Positions 31,400 to 43,200 of a DNA stretch of 64,000 nucleotides are shown one piece after another; the stretch's first letter is position 1, and every line of letters starts with the position of its first letter. The position numbers and the translations under genes are program-made. Origin of the DNA: Lineus longissimus (taxonomy: Eukaryota; Nemertea; Pilidiophora; Heteronemertea; Lineidae); assembly GCF_910592395.1 (NCBI RefSeq), contig NC_088309.1, forward strand, positions 16,740,599 through 16,804,598. The letters run 5' to 3'. Below the pieces are notes generated by a model. The model did no database searches. It saw only the letters and a program-made list of their open reading frames with translations, and was not told the origin of the DNA.

Positions 31400-33236
31400 C
31401 TGCAGATCCACATGTCACATGAGTCGGGGACAGGTTGTGATGTGCCGACAAGCGCCACGTTGTCTCCTTCAAAGTTGTTTTCTGGTGGAAACTGGGACTT
31501 CATCAATATATTCAACATTTTCAGGGCCATCGGCCAAGAATGGGACGTCCCTTGCCATTTTTCCTGTTTCCTTCGTTGTGATTGTTTCCTTGCCATGGTC
31601 CATCCCGTAGAATGAGTGGCCAGAAGGAATATTCTGTTGTGAGTTTGAGACCTGCCAGCCCTTGCTGAAGGGTGGGTATGTGCACAAGCACCAGAGGGCT
31701 CTTTGATGTAATATGAGGGATAAAGCGGTGTAGATTTAGCTGTGTTGCTCAAGGACTTGGAAGACAAAACAGTGCTGATACAACCAAGTTTTATCAGGGG
31801 AAGCTTGAGCCTCTCAACATTAGTTCATTAGTTCCAATTTTAAGGACAGGTTTTGACATTTTGCCTCGATAATTGATGATGGACAGATTGTGGCACACCA
31901 GATAGTATTATCAATGTTTCTCAAGGGAGAAATTTAAGCAATTGGCACCGCACCAGTAGCTGCTTGTCACCAAGCTAAAATCTAGACTGAGCGGTTTGAA
32001 TGACGCTTTCTCACTTATTTGTGGAATCATACTTGGCCTGGTACAACATCGAATGGAATAAGTCTGCTAAGGGATTACTCAGTTGTGGACTCAAAACCTG
32101 CCAGACCTGACACAAAGAGTGTCAGCCTCAGATACTTGTTCCAAGGATTGGCATAGGCACACATACCAGGAGCAACATCAGTTGCACATATCATTAGAAG
32201 GATGTAGCAACCAGCGGTCAGGTTCCAACTCGATATCAGAGGGGTTGCGCATTTCGAGAGTGAAATACTGTCATCTAGTGACAATTTTGATTTAAATTAA
32301 GGGACGAACATTTTCATGTCGATAAACTACGTGTACATGTACAAGGACTTTAAAATTCCAAATCGAACCTGTGTTACACAGGTCCGTAAGGGGACAGGTT
32401 TATCTGATTACGATATCATTGATACGATATGAGGATAACATGGAAACAGGAATTTGGAGAAAAAACACATGAGATAAAATGCTTTAGACCAAAAAATCAG
32501 ACAAAAGGATTTGATAAATCGTATTTTCAGCCTTTGAAAAATCGTATTTTTAGCATTTGAAAAAACGTATTTTGGCACTGCAAATTGTATGGCGTACACA
32601 TGGTGTCGGAAACCGTACGTTGTACGGCTAAAACATACATGTAGGCAGGTCTGTGTGTACAAGTCGTAGTGATTGCCTATGACTTGGATGACGACTTCAT
32701 TATATCCGTCTAATTCACAGTTCCAATTTGGAATTTCAAAAATGATTGTGCAGGTAATTTATCACTATGAAAGTGTTCAACAATTCAGTTGAATTGAAGA
32801 TTTCACTAAATGACTGTCAGCCTCAATCTCAGTGGGAGTTGTAATGGTGCGTAACCTCTCGTGTCCAACTCAATTGATCACTTGAGACCCAATTACTATT
32901 CTTGTATCGGCAGTTATGGTGTGGTTATTAGTTTCCATGCAGGCCTGCACGGTTAGGGATCTTCAGCAAAACACCCATTGTCCATCTCGATTGAAAAATA
33001 CTGAATGGCATCGCGTGACAATGCACATAATATCTATGGGAGCTTGGCTTTCATCTTCAGGAATGGTCTCAGTTGGCGAGTCTATTTGCTCTTTTAAGCC
33101 GATAAATACTAACGAATTAGACAAACACTGCAGCCGCGGGGAGTGCAAACCAGCGATGCGAAACAGCTGTTCCAAGTTCATAAATGACAGATTGCACACC
33201 CACACTGGTCGCTGTCCAATATTCGATATTATATGA
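31400..33236 (-). other. Protein-like fragments in shifting frames, possible decayed gene
   Basis: Minus-strand stretches read like protein but change frame: TIPEDESQAPIDIMCIVTRC (about 33090-33000), YFTLEMRNPSDIELEPDRWL (about 32270-32200), KGWQVSNSQQNIPSGHSFYG through GPENVEYIDEVPVSTRK (31660-31480), and FEGDNVALVGTSQPVPDS (31480-31410, other frame). No intact frame or clear splice sites. Family unknown. Confidence 0.25.
32500..32590. repeat. Short tandem repeat, unit about 30 bp
   Basis: Three units of the type AATCGTATTTTCAGCCTTTG. Confidence 0.6.
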
Positions 33237-33339
33237 AAATTTGGGGAGCCAATATCTCAGAATCGCCAGGCTAGATTGCATGAATAAACATCTCTTCATC
33301 TTTGTTTGTTGAAGGATACAAAGTGATATTATTGTTTAA

Positions 33340-33470
33340 GGAATTGATACCAAAGTGGAAACCGAGGCAGAGCCGAGGTTTTGGTCAAGATTTTAGCTCC
33401 AACCCAGCAGTTTTGGTGAGACAATCAATATCGATAGTGAGGTATCAATTTCTATTCTAAAACATCTCTC
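33340..33470. repeat. Small terminal-palindrome repeat (GAATTGATACC...GGTATCAATTTC)
   Basis: GGAATTGATACC near 33342 and GGTATCAATTTCTATTCTAA near 33443 form inverted ends. The same end sequence occurs at 53595 and in the LINE insertion near 14370. Confidence 0.6.
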
Positions 33471-33479
33471 CAAGATCAG

Positions 33480-35766
33480 AAGCTTCAAGAAATGCCGGTC
33501 ACAGCATGTTCAAGGGACAATACTGCAAACGGGAAAAGGTGATGTGAGGACTGAGTCTACTTGGCTATCATTTTGGGGTAAAGGGAAAGGGGGAAAATAT
33601 TTTGAGTTTAATGCACACATACTGACAAAAACAAAATCCATTTTTACTACACACAACAAGAACCAAACAGATTCCTGTAGTTTATTATCTTTTTACAAGA
33701 TTTCCAAAACGACTTTTGAAAATGTACAAAAACCTTTTCACTTAATCATGCCAATGCTAGTATTCACATACTTATATCCTCTCTGCAGAATACATAATCA
33801 AACTGAGACCTGGCTTCCCCAATTATTGATAAAAGTTCACTGAATAAGGTAAACTGGGGAGGCTACCCCCTACCACCGTTCTATTTTCGCACTCAATGCT
33901 TTGGAACGGAACCCAAGGAAGGGTTAGCTTCCCCATTTACCTTGCATTGCAGAATGCAGGTAATCAATGTGGTTTTTCAAATTAATACACCGGTTATCGA
34001 CAGTAGGAAATAGACAAGGAACCGTTTGTCGCTGGTCAAATCGAGGGGCGAAACATGTACCTTTCAACCCTTTAAAATCCTTTCACTCTCAATTTTGAAA
34101 CCTTACAATGGATTTCGGTGAGTCTATTGTCAATTTCCGGCAGCCCGGCACCACACCTGTGATGCTAAAATGTGCAATCTGGGTTCACACCATCTCAACT
34201 TCCAGAATTACTCACAAGACCCCAACTTTGTTGCGTGTAGAATAGAAACCTCAAAGCACTACATTTAGCCATGTCAATATATCTTGCGGCAAACACAAGG
34301 TCGCCTACAGATTTGAACAATGTTGATGAAACAACAAAGTGATATTGTACAACCAAAGAACAACAATTTGGTTCTGGCGGGGATGAATTTTTTTTTCCGT
34401 GGAACCTAAAAGCGATACCCGATACTGTACAACCCAGATCAACTTCATTAACAGTACATGCCTCAAGCTAACATTACAGCAAGTAGAATTCAAACGGCAA
34501 CAATAATTATTGTAATCCAGGTGCGGTTCAAATTGTCGTTGGGTTCAGTTTTCACCTCAGTTTCATTTTTACGAAATTCAGGCCTTATGCATGAAATAGT
34601 TCTTGCATAACCCGTGGACACTGAAGGAAGTAAAGCATAGGCAGATTACTCGGTGCACTATAACAATTGGAACAGGCTGCAGTTCTGGCTCCTGTCTGTA
34701 ATGTACAAAATCACTATAACTTAACTTTGGAAGAAATAATAAATAAACAGAAAATAAGATTTTAAAAACTGTGATGCGAGGCCATTTGGGAGATTACTAG
34801 TACCCTCCCAATCAAAAGTATATGAACACTTGAAATTTCCAAATATCTCCAAAAATACATACTGTAAACCGTAAAATCTTTGCCCCTCCTTATTTTTAAG
34901 ATTTGGCGAAATTCTTTGAAGTGTTTTGAAATTCACATTCCTTATTTTGGCCAATTAAGGAGTAATTTTTAGTATTTCCAACAAAGAGATTTTTGCGTTT
35001 ATGAGGGGTGGGGAATCAAAGTTAATCATTAAATCTGCGAAAAAATTAAATGCTCACCAGAATTTGGCAGTTAACAGCACAAACGATTTTGATCTAAAAC
35101 TTTGGTACAGCATTATTTGACATTGTATAGGTTGAAAAATGCAATTCCCAGAATTCGCATGATATGACTCGATACAAAAGTTTTCCCCTTTTTCTAAAAC
35201 ACTAAAAGTTTGGGAAATACCTTAAAAAGATGTTCTCGCTAATTTCTGGAAAACCTGAACACCAGATGACACAACTAAAATATGGTTGGCTATCGTAAGT
35301 GTAACATCATCAAATGGTGGTTCAGTGCAGTTTTTCAGCCAGGATGGCAAAAAACGCATAATGCAATCTCAATCACGCTTTATCTGATGAAAGTTACTGT
35401 CAATTAGTACATTATTTTCATTTAGTATCCTAGTGCATACTTTAGTGGCAAATTCTGGTTCAATAAAATCAGGGTAAAGATCTCAGAAAAAAAGATTTTT
35501 ACCCAACAAATATGCATAGCGACATCATTTTAAGACAAATATCAAATGTACATGTTAGCAGATATTTTTGACCTTGTTAGACATTAATATTTACTTTTAA
35601 TACATGTGCGTAGCTTTAGTCTAGCTATCATATTTTTCCTGTGGTAAGAAAGACAAAAATGCATGTAAAGGTAATATCAATGCCTAAGGAGGTAAAAAAA
35701 TTAGAAAGTTGTCGGTTTTGTATTGTACATGTACGCCGTGCTCCAACTTGAGGTTCTGTCGATCAT

Positions 35767-35797
<31 letters not shown>

Positions 35798-36290
35798 TAA
35801 GAGTTATCCCTCGTTAAAGGGACTTTATAACAGCTAGGCAGGCAAGATAAAGTTACACGAAGTCGCCAATAGGGGTCTCTCACAGTATGTTGAAATGATT
35901 CATGCTTGTACAAGGAAGACATTTAGTGCTGAATATGACATGACCCAGGGCTCTTACTGTGTATATTAGTCACCTGAGTCAAGACGGCCAAATTAGCCCC
36001 TCAGCTCCTCAATATAGTCCCCCAAAAACCATGTGGAACTACATAACCCATAACACCACTCAATACTGGTTGCTGGAGGTCTCAATGATTTATCCTTTGA
36101 ATAACAGCTATTGCTAATAGGATATTTTTCTTTGGGGTGGTTATTACTTGTTTCTTAGCGTTGATTGAGATCTTCATATAAGAACATGTGTGATGATACA
36201 TGTAAAATATTTACAAAATTTTTTAAGTATACTCAATGATTTTACATTCACTAAAAACTACACATACGTCACACTACAGGACAGATTGAT
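33480..36290. other. Intergenic DNA, no gene recognised
   Basis: A/T-rich. Contains a single end of the ACTGTAAACC element type at about 34858 and a CCAGAA microsatellite at 35768-35799. I see no convincing exon on either strand. Confidence 0.5.
35768..35799. repeat. (CCAGAA)n microsatellite
   Basis: Five direct hexamer copies. Confidence 0.9.
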
Positions 36291-36296
36291 TTTATT
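36291..36296 (-). promoter_or_regulatory. Possible SUPT6H poly(A) signal
   Basis: TTTATT on plus (AATAAA on minus) about 510 bp past the SUPT6H stop. First canonical hexamer I see downstream. Confidence 0.35.
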
Positions 36297-36805
36297 AACT
36301 TTTTTGCCCAATAGTCTGACCTTTTCAGGTGCGGATCCAAGGGGGGGGGGGGGGACGCACCAGACGCATGCCCCCATAACTCATGAAAATCTTTGAAATT
36401 GACCATGAAATTTTATAACACCAAGTATTTTGATGAGAAATGCAGTTCACGTCCCCTCATTTTCTGGCCCGTGGATCCAACCCGCTTCTTTTAAATGCGT
36501 TTCAGTATTTTTGTTTTTACAACAACTCCACAAGAAAAGTTTTAGTGCTTTTCACTCTGAGGGACTTTTGATAGGGTATACATTTGTTAACTATCATAAT
36601 CGGCGGACATGTCACCCAGATAATGTTAGAAATTCAATAGCGATCATGCAACATTTTCTTGGCATCCATTCAAAAATAGAATACAGGTATACCAAATGAA
36701 CACGCCAATGAAAAGCTCACAACTTTAGGTTAACTATTCCTTTGCATCATCTTGACTATTATGTAATCACTATAAAAGATCATCCAAAAGAGACACCATT
36801 CCTGG

Positions 36806-37273
36806 CTATCTCTCATCAAACAGTGGTGTGTCACCTCCCTCGCCAACCATCGGGCTCTGTTGCACCCTTGGGCTTGGTTGAATACGTGGGGTAGTAATCC
36901 GAGGAGTACCCCGAGGTGTTGCCCTCCCACCAGATTGTTCTTGTTTCTTTTTTGCCCACATCTGTGCCGCTTTGGCCCAATCAGTGTTGGGTCCAAGGGG
37001 TGGGACCTGTTGTTGTCGCTGTCCTGATGGTGTCCGCTGTCCTGGTGTAGCACGGGGAGTCATCCCGCTTGAGGTGCGAGGTGTAAGACCACTTGATGTT
37101 CGAGGGGTAAGGCCACCAGCATTCCAGCCTGATCGTGGTGTCGGCTGGTATTGTGGAGTTGTTACACGTCCTGGTGTGATTGCCGGGGTGACTTGGTGTC
37201 GGCCACTAGGGGTCATGCCCTGATGATAGGATGGGGTCATCATTGGTGTGACACCCATTGGAGTCTGCATCGG
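36806..37273 (-). CDS. SUPT6H: SUPT6H last exon (Thr-Pro-rich tail)
   Basis: Begins [20 protein letters not shown]. Includes repeated TPRTSSG motifs and a conserved short helix [18 protein letters not shown], and ends GDTPLFDER with TAG. The Thr-Pro repeats are likely targets of proline-directed kinases (inference). Confidence 0.93.
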   Translation of the reverse strand, partial: PMQTPMGVTPMMTPSYHQGMTPSGRHQVTPAITPGRVTTPQYQPTPRSGWNAGGLTPRTSSGLTPRTSSGMTPRATPGQRTPSGQRQQQVPPLGPNTDWAKAAQMWAKKKQEQSGGRATPRGTPRITTPRIQPSPRVQQSPMVGEGGDTPLFDER

Positions 37274-40200
37274 CTGAAGAACACAAAGGACATGGTTCAT
37301 CACTAAAATGACACTGAATCAAAATTTTCACTACCAGTTTGATTGTTGCCAGTGAATATACACTAATAATTCAGGTAGCACAAGCAATTAACTCTGGTGC
37401 GACATGCTTCCAAACAAATTTAAACTTCATTCACCACAAGAAGAGTTTTTAGTAGGAAAAACCTACCATAGTTTTCACTTGATACAAGAAGCTTCATCAG
37501 TGACCAGCAATGGCCTAGTGTTTTAGACACATGCAACTCAAGAATGTTTTCCCAAGAGGGAAATGCATTGATTTTCAAATTTTCCTAATACTAGCCAAGC
37601 GGAGTAGGAAGCATTCTATATTTGGCATATTATTTATGGCACTAACATAATGCTTGGACAGGGGGAGGGGGGGTTGGCCTCCTTCACCCTGGTAGGCAGC
37701 TAGTCTGGGAGAGACAACTCCGAAATCAAACCTGGCAGCCGGGAAATGGCACTAGACTAGGAGACGGAATCTTCAAAATAGAACCTGATTAAAGACATAC
37801 TGGTGTCTAACCGGCCTGTGGCGCATGCAACAACAGCCAATAATAGATGGCTTAGAAAATGTTGGTTCATCAGAAAACTTGAAAGAGAAAAATCTACTCA
37901 CGTTGTAATTGAATCCACCACCGAATCCTCCACTGAAGTTGCCAGCATTCTGGAATTGTTGAGGCGTGGCGCCGGCCACCTGGGCCAACGAGTTGAACAC
38001 ACTGCTTGGCAGACCTGCTGCAGCCCGCTGAATGGTGGCGGCATCAAGACCTGGATGAGAAACATACACCGTAAAAGTTTAACGATTGAACAACAGTTAA
38101 CTGTTGCGTTTATGTGGAGAAAATGGCCACAAAAATTTAGATCAGAAAATTCCGAGAATGGGAAGATTCAAAGCAATAAGACTTATACGTTTCTTTAATC
38201 TTGCATCCTATTTTTGAAATTTGGCCAAATAACAAAACCCTCGGGATAATTTAACACCTTCCAGTATTTGATTTCAACCTCAAAATATTTACACTTTACC
38301 CAAAAATATATTCAATCATCACACAATGGTGCCATGCCACTGAACATGCTTAAGTTTCTCTTGCCTTAACTTTAGAGGAAGTCACATTTTCTTGGTATTA
38401 AAGCATCACGTACAGGTGACCAGTGAATAGGTGTTTTTTCACATCAACATATTATAAATATTTCTCATAACAATGACCACAAAGAACAACAAGTAGTAGA
38501 TACGCTAGCTAGTGCTGGTTTCCTGTTACCAGGACATGTTGTCCTTGATATTGAGACCGAGCGGTGACATGGTGCGCAGTCGATGGATCCATGTGGACTC
38601 TTTGGAGAGTCTAATGTCAAAGTACAACAAGCATCACAACAACATCAACTGACGTGACTACAGGTATATTACCTTTTCCTGAAATATCGCATGAAATGAA
38701 AATGCAAAGGATAAAGTGAATATTCACAGGAAAACTATGCATTGTACCTGGGATAACTAAATGCACATGACTTGGAAATAAATCTACGACAGGCAGCACA
38801 GTTGCCAAGGGTACTGTTGTGTAAATTAGCATGACCGCACAGAATAACAAACCGAAGTTTCTAAAACTCTGTAATGTCACAATCCAATCTGGGGCCATTC
38901 CCTCCTCCTCGCAACGGAATGAAATTGATAAAGTTTACACTGTATGCTGAACACTGCAGAGCATTTTCAAGGTAATGCTTACGAGCACACAATGGAAATG
39001 AAGAAAGACTCGCTCGACAAACTTACCGTGAAGGTTGGGTGTAGCACCAATATTTGTGGACATTCCAAGGGGAGTACGTTGTGCACCACCAGGGGTACCT
39101 GTAATAAATAAACCGAGGGAGATCAGTTTAGTTGACAAGCGAAAAAAATGCCGCAATTTTTTGGAAAAGAACAGATTCGGTGCCCTCAACACAGCAGCAG
39201 TCTTAGCAATTCTTTCCCTCCCAAGTCTTCGTCCCCTTTGGTACGAATCCTGGCAAAGTCATCCAGTTACACCGATCATCAACTTTTCAAAGCGTGATTG
39301 ATGCACACCCATTAATTTACGCATCATATAAACCAGCCAATATGCTCACTATGGTTAACCTATACACTAAGGACATCTGTAATGCTTTCCAATTACAAAA
39401 TCAAGGGGGTCGGTTCCGAAGCCAAAGCTTGAAATTTTGATCAAGTACATTAGTTTGCAAACTCGATGACCAAGCTAAATTGAGATCAACTGCCACCATG
39501 CATGTGCGGCGCACCCAGATGATCAATAATGGATATCCTCAGTTGAAAGGCCAATTAACCTGATTTTAGATGAGCATGACATGAACCTATCCTCATGAAA
39601 GGGATGTGAAGCTCCACATCAAATCAACTACATGTAGTTTAATCACAATTATACCATCCAGTCCAAGAGATACAGCAAATTGAATGCTTTGTTTACATGT
39701 TATACCACACTTTGGTTTGGTTTCTAAGTGAAGTGAAGACATTTTTTCCCTCTTTTTATAAAATACCAAATAGCTCAGTAGTAGAAAGTATGGAAATGAG
39801 AGTGAGTATGTTCTTATTGGCCTTGCCTTCGATAGCAACCCTTGCAAATGGCTCTGAAGGCAATTGCAACCAAGTAAGACACACATTTTTGGGGTTCTCT
39901 TGAGTTGTTGATTCTCCAAATCATGCGACACAAACCAACCAATTTTTTGATAAAAAAAAATTATATATTTCACTGTGTACCTGGAATGGGATCTCTGAAG
40001 TGATCCTTGAACCACCGTATGAGCGAGCCGATGGAATGGAAGTTCTGGTTCCGGTACTTGAAACCACTGGGTGTGACCGAGATGAATTCGTGACGAGTTT
40101 TCACACGTGGTAAATACGAGATGAGGAATTTGCCAGGGAAAGCCTTGCTTGCACTGACGAAGTATGGAATCCTGAAAGCAGACGGTTAACGTATAGAGTG

Positions 40201-43200
40201 TTGTCACCGTTAGCCTTGTTGGAGGGCAGAACAACGACTTGTCGTGCTCGACTTACTGAATCAAATCCTGTCATGGTTATTTTGGCTGGCCTTTTTGTCT
40301 GTCCCTCCAGCATTGGCAGGTGATGACGTCACGTGAAACTACTCTTTACTCAAGAAAGGGTAATGCTCACTAACATATTACCTTTGCAATCAAGGAGGCA
40401 AACCCAAACATCAAGTTTGAAAAAATTTCAACTGTGAGGAAACGACCATTTTATTTCAGTAAACAAAATATTTAAATTCAATAATTTAGCAGCAGCCCTC
40501 CCGTAGCAGACCTTTAAATTTAATAATTTAAAGGGCTGCCTGAACTCTAAATATTTTGTGAGCCTACATTTTGGAAATAAGATTGCTGTGAAGGCAGTTT
40601 TTGCAGTGAGAATGCGGGATTGCCTTCATTCCTGCTGGTGGCAGGTCTGTGCCAGCTTGCCAATTCAATATTGGTCTTTTCGGTATGAAATCGACTTGGA
40701 ACCAGTTGCTCAATACTTTCAATGCATTTTTACAGAAATGACACCTGTCCAATGTGGCGTGAAGTTCCATCCGGAAACACGTTTTTCTTACTTGTGAGTT
40801 CCAGCTTTTTTCTCCTCTTTACACATCCTGTCCATTTCATCCTTTTCGCCACTGGCCGATTCCACAAAATATTTATAATTTATGATATCTCGTGCATGAG
40901 CTGCCATTGGCTGGATATATCTCGCAATGATTTCGTCCAGATCTTCGAATTCCTGAAGAGGAATTGAAAAATTTGTATGTGCAGGTACATAAGTGGGTCA
41001 AACAAATTAACAACTTATCACAATTTACAGTGATTTTCTTCTTTTAGTCTGATGGACCTATTTTGGTAGAATCTCCAACTAAGTTAAAGTCTAAACAGTC
41101 TAAACAGAGAAGTATTTTAGTTTCTCCTTGAACCCGCTTTCCCCACTCAAAAGACTAAAAAGCATAAGCTTTATTAATTTCACTTCACAGATTCATCTAT
41201 TTCCATACAGACAGTCTGCATGCAATCACAATAGTACAGACAAAAAGAATCACCAGCTCACGTCATTCTAGCACTGTAAACTTTGAGTATGGGACTGCTG
41301 ATGCCAAAAAGTTATGAAGCTTAAATATATGAAAAAGACAAGGTTTGGATGTTGAAACAGATGACCTCCCAGCTCAGATGAAAATGTTTATCCCATTAGG
41401 TTTCGACCTATTTTGAGATGCTCCCTTAAGGGATTCCAATATGAGCATTCCACCCACTCCCTTCGCAGCTCAAACTACAACCTTATTGGCAAAATTACAT
41501 GATAAATTTTGAAAGAGAAATTTTAACCAATATTTCTTCCGATACATTTTGACCCGGTACATACCTCGTTATTTACAATCAAAGTTTTTCCCAAACTGAA
41601 CGCATTCTCCTTGCCTTCTTCAAGAACGTCAATGTGCTGTGAGATACCGTCTGTCACCTTCCACGTCACAGTCAAGTGATCTGATCCCTGGAAAGCAAAC
41701 ATACTTTTTGAGTTGCCAGACACTGTCCCAAAAAGGTAACAACTGTCAAAACTGACATGACCATTAATCAAAATGATTTATCAAAATGATCAAAACCATT
41801 TAAATTCATGCCAAATTCCTGGCACAGGTGATAGGCCCCCTAGTCTCCCCTCCCACGACCGCCAAACCCATGATTACCATTCCTATGCAAGATGCTACAA
41901 CATCTATGCAAGCCTGAAAATAGGTGTCCGGACATGATAAGTGACCAGGACCAAGATCAGGAAAATATAAAGGCACAAATATTTTGCGGTTAACAGTAAC
42001 CAAAACTAGAAATTTGAAATTTGCTTGTCAGCAAATTTGATAGCCCCCACGGGCCCACACAGTACACGTATGGAGGAGTGAAATCTATTCCGTTTCGCGG
42101 ATGATCTATTTCCGGACAAACACGCTCGCGCTTTCTCAAAATCACACGCTCAGTAACATTTAAACAGCACCCTAACCTTTTCAGATTGGCAGGATGGATC
42201 ATCGAGAAGCATTTAAGGCTATTCCTTTATTTTATTCCTTCATTCAACCATGTCAACCGTCGTTCTTTGCTCAAAATACTCGACAGCTCGCCACCTTGGC
42301 AAAGAGATACTGCCGCCATGATGCATGAGGATATGACGTCACCATTACGGGGCGGAGCTTATGCTAATATACGTGTGATTGACAGAATCGTGCCGGAGAT
42401 TTGAAAGCAAATCAGAAAATCGGCGCATAAAAACGCTTCAAAGTCATCAAAATTATCCGAATTTCGAAAAAATCTTTGCCAGGTGCACTAGATCGAGTTT
42501 AGTTTGATGGGACAGGGGTGACAGTTTTTCAGTTGAAATAGCAGTTTTGCTGGACTACCTCCATATTATAACCTGGGAAGAATGCAGAAGCCTAGTACCT
42601 TCTCCTAGTAATCTCAATATAGACCCCACATTTGTTGTATGTGGGGTCTATAATTAGCACTTAGTAATTGTAACAAGGTCTGGCAAGTGTAAACACTGAT
42701 GACAATTTGACAAAAATCAGTTGGAAACTCACCTTGCTGCTTGGCCTGATGACCACCTCACCCTGTTCCATATTGTGCATGAGTTTCTCACATTCCCGAT
42801 AGCCAATATTGTGGAATGACGGATGAACAATTACACGCTTGATGTATGCTGCAAGTTGGATTGAATCATAGCGTCAAATTGTGAAGAAAACGAAAATGAA
42901 ATGGCCAGGGCCACTGTGCTCACCTCCCTCGTAGACATATTCTTGTTTTCGAATTTAGCCGCCTGGTGGCCAAAACAGGAATCAAACCAGACCGAAATTA
43001 AGTCTACAACGTTTCATAACATAGGACTACATATGTACCAAATTCAAGCCAATAGCTCTACCAAACATGCCACCATCAACCAATTTACACTATTTGACCT
43101 ATGTGACCTTGAAAAGTAGGTCAAATCAAAAACTTGTGTGACATGTTATGCATCGTCATTACATGTGCAAACAATAGAATTTTGGTGATGATCGAGCCCT

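Noticed and set aside
36972-37223. 83-residue plus-strand frame opposite the SUPT6H last exon
   Set aside because: Antisense shadow of the Thr-Pro repeats.
39593-40234. 213-residue minus-strand frame
   Set aside because: It overlaps the SUPT6H exon 39981-40171 in a different frame; the SPT6 frame explains the exon.
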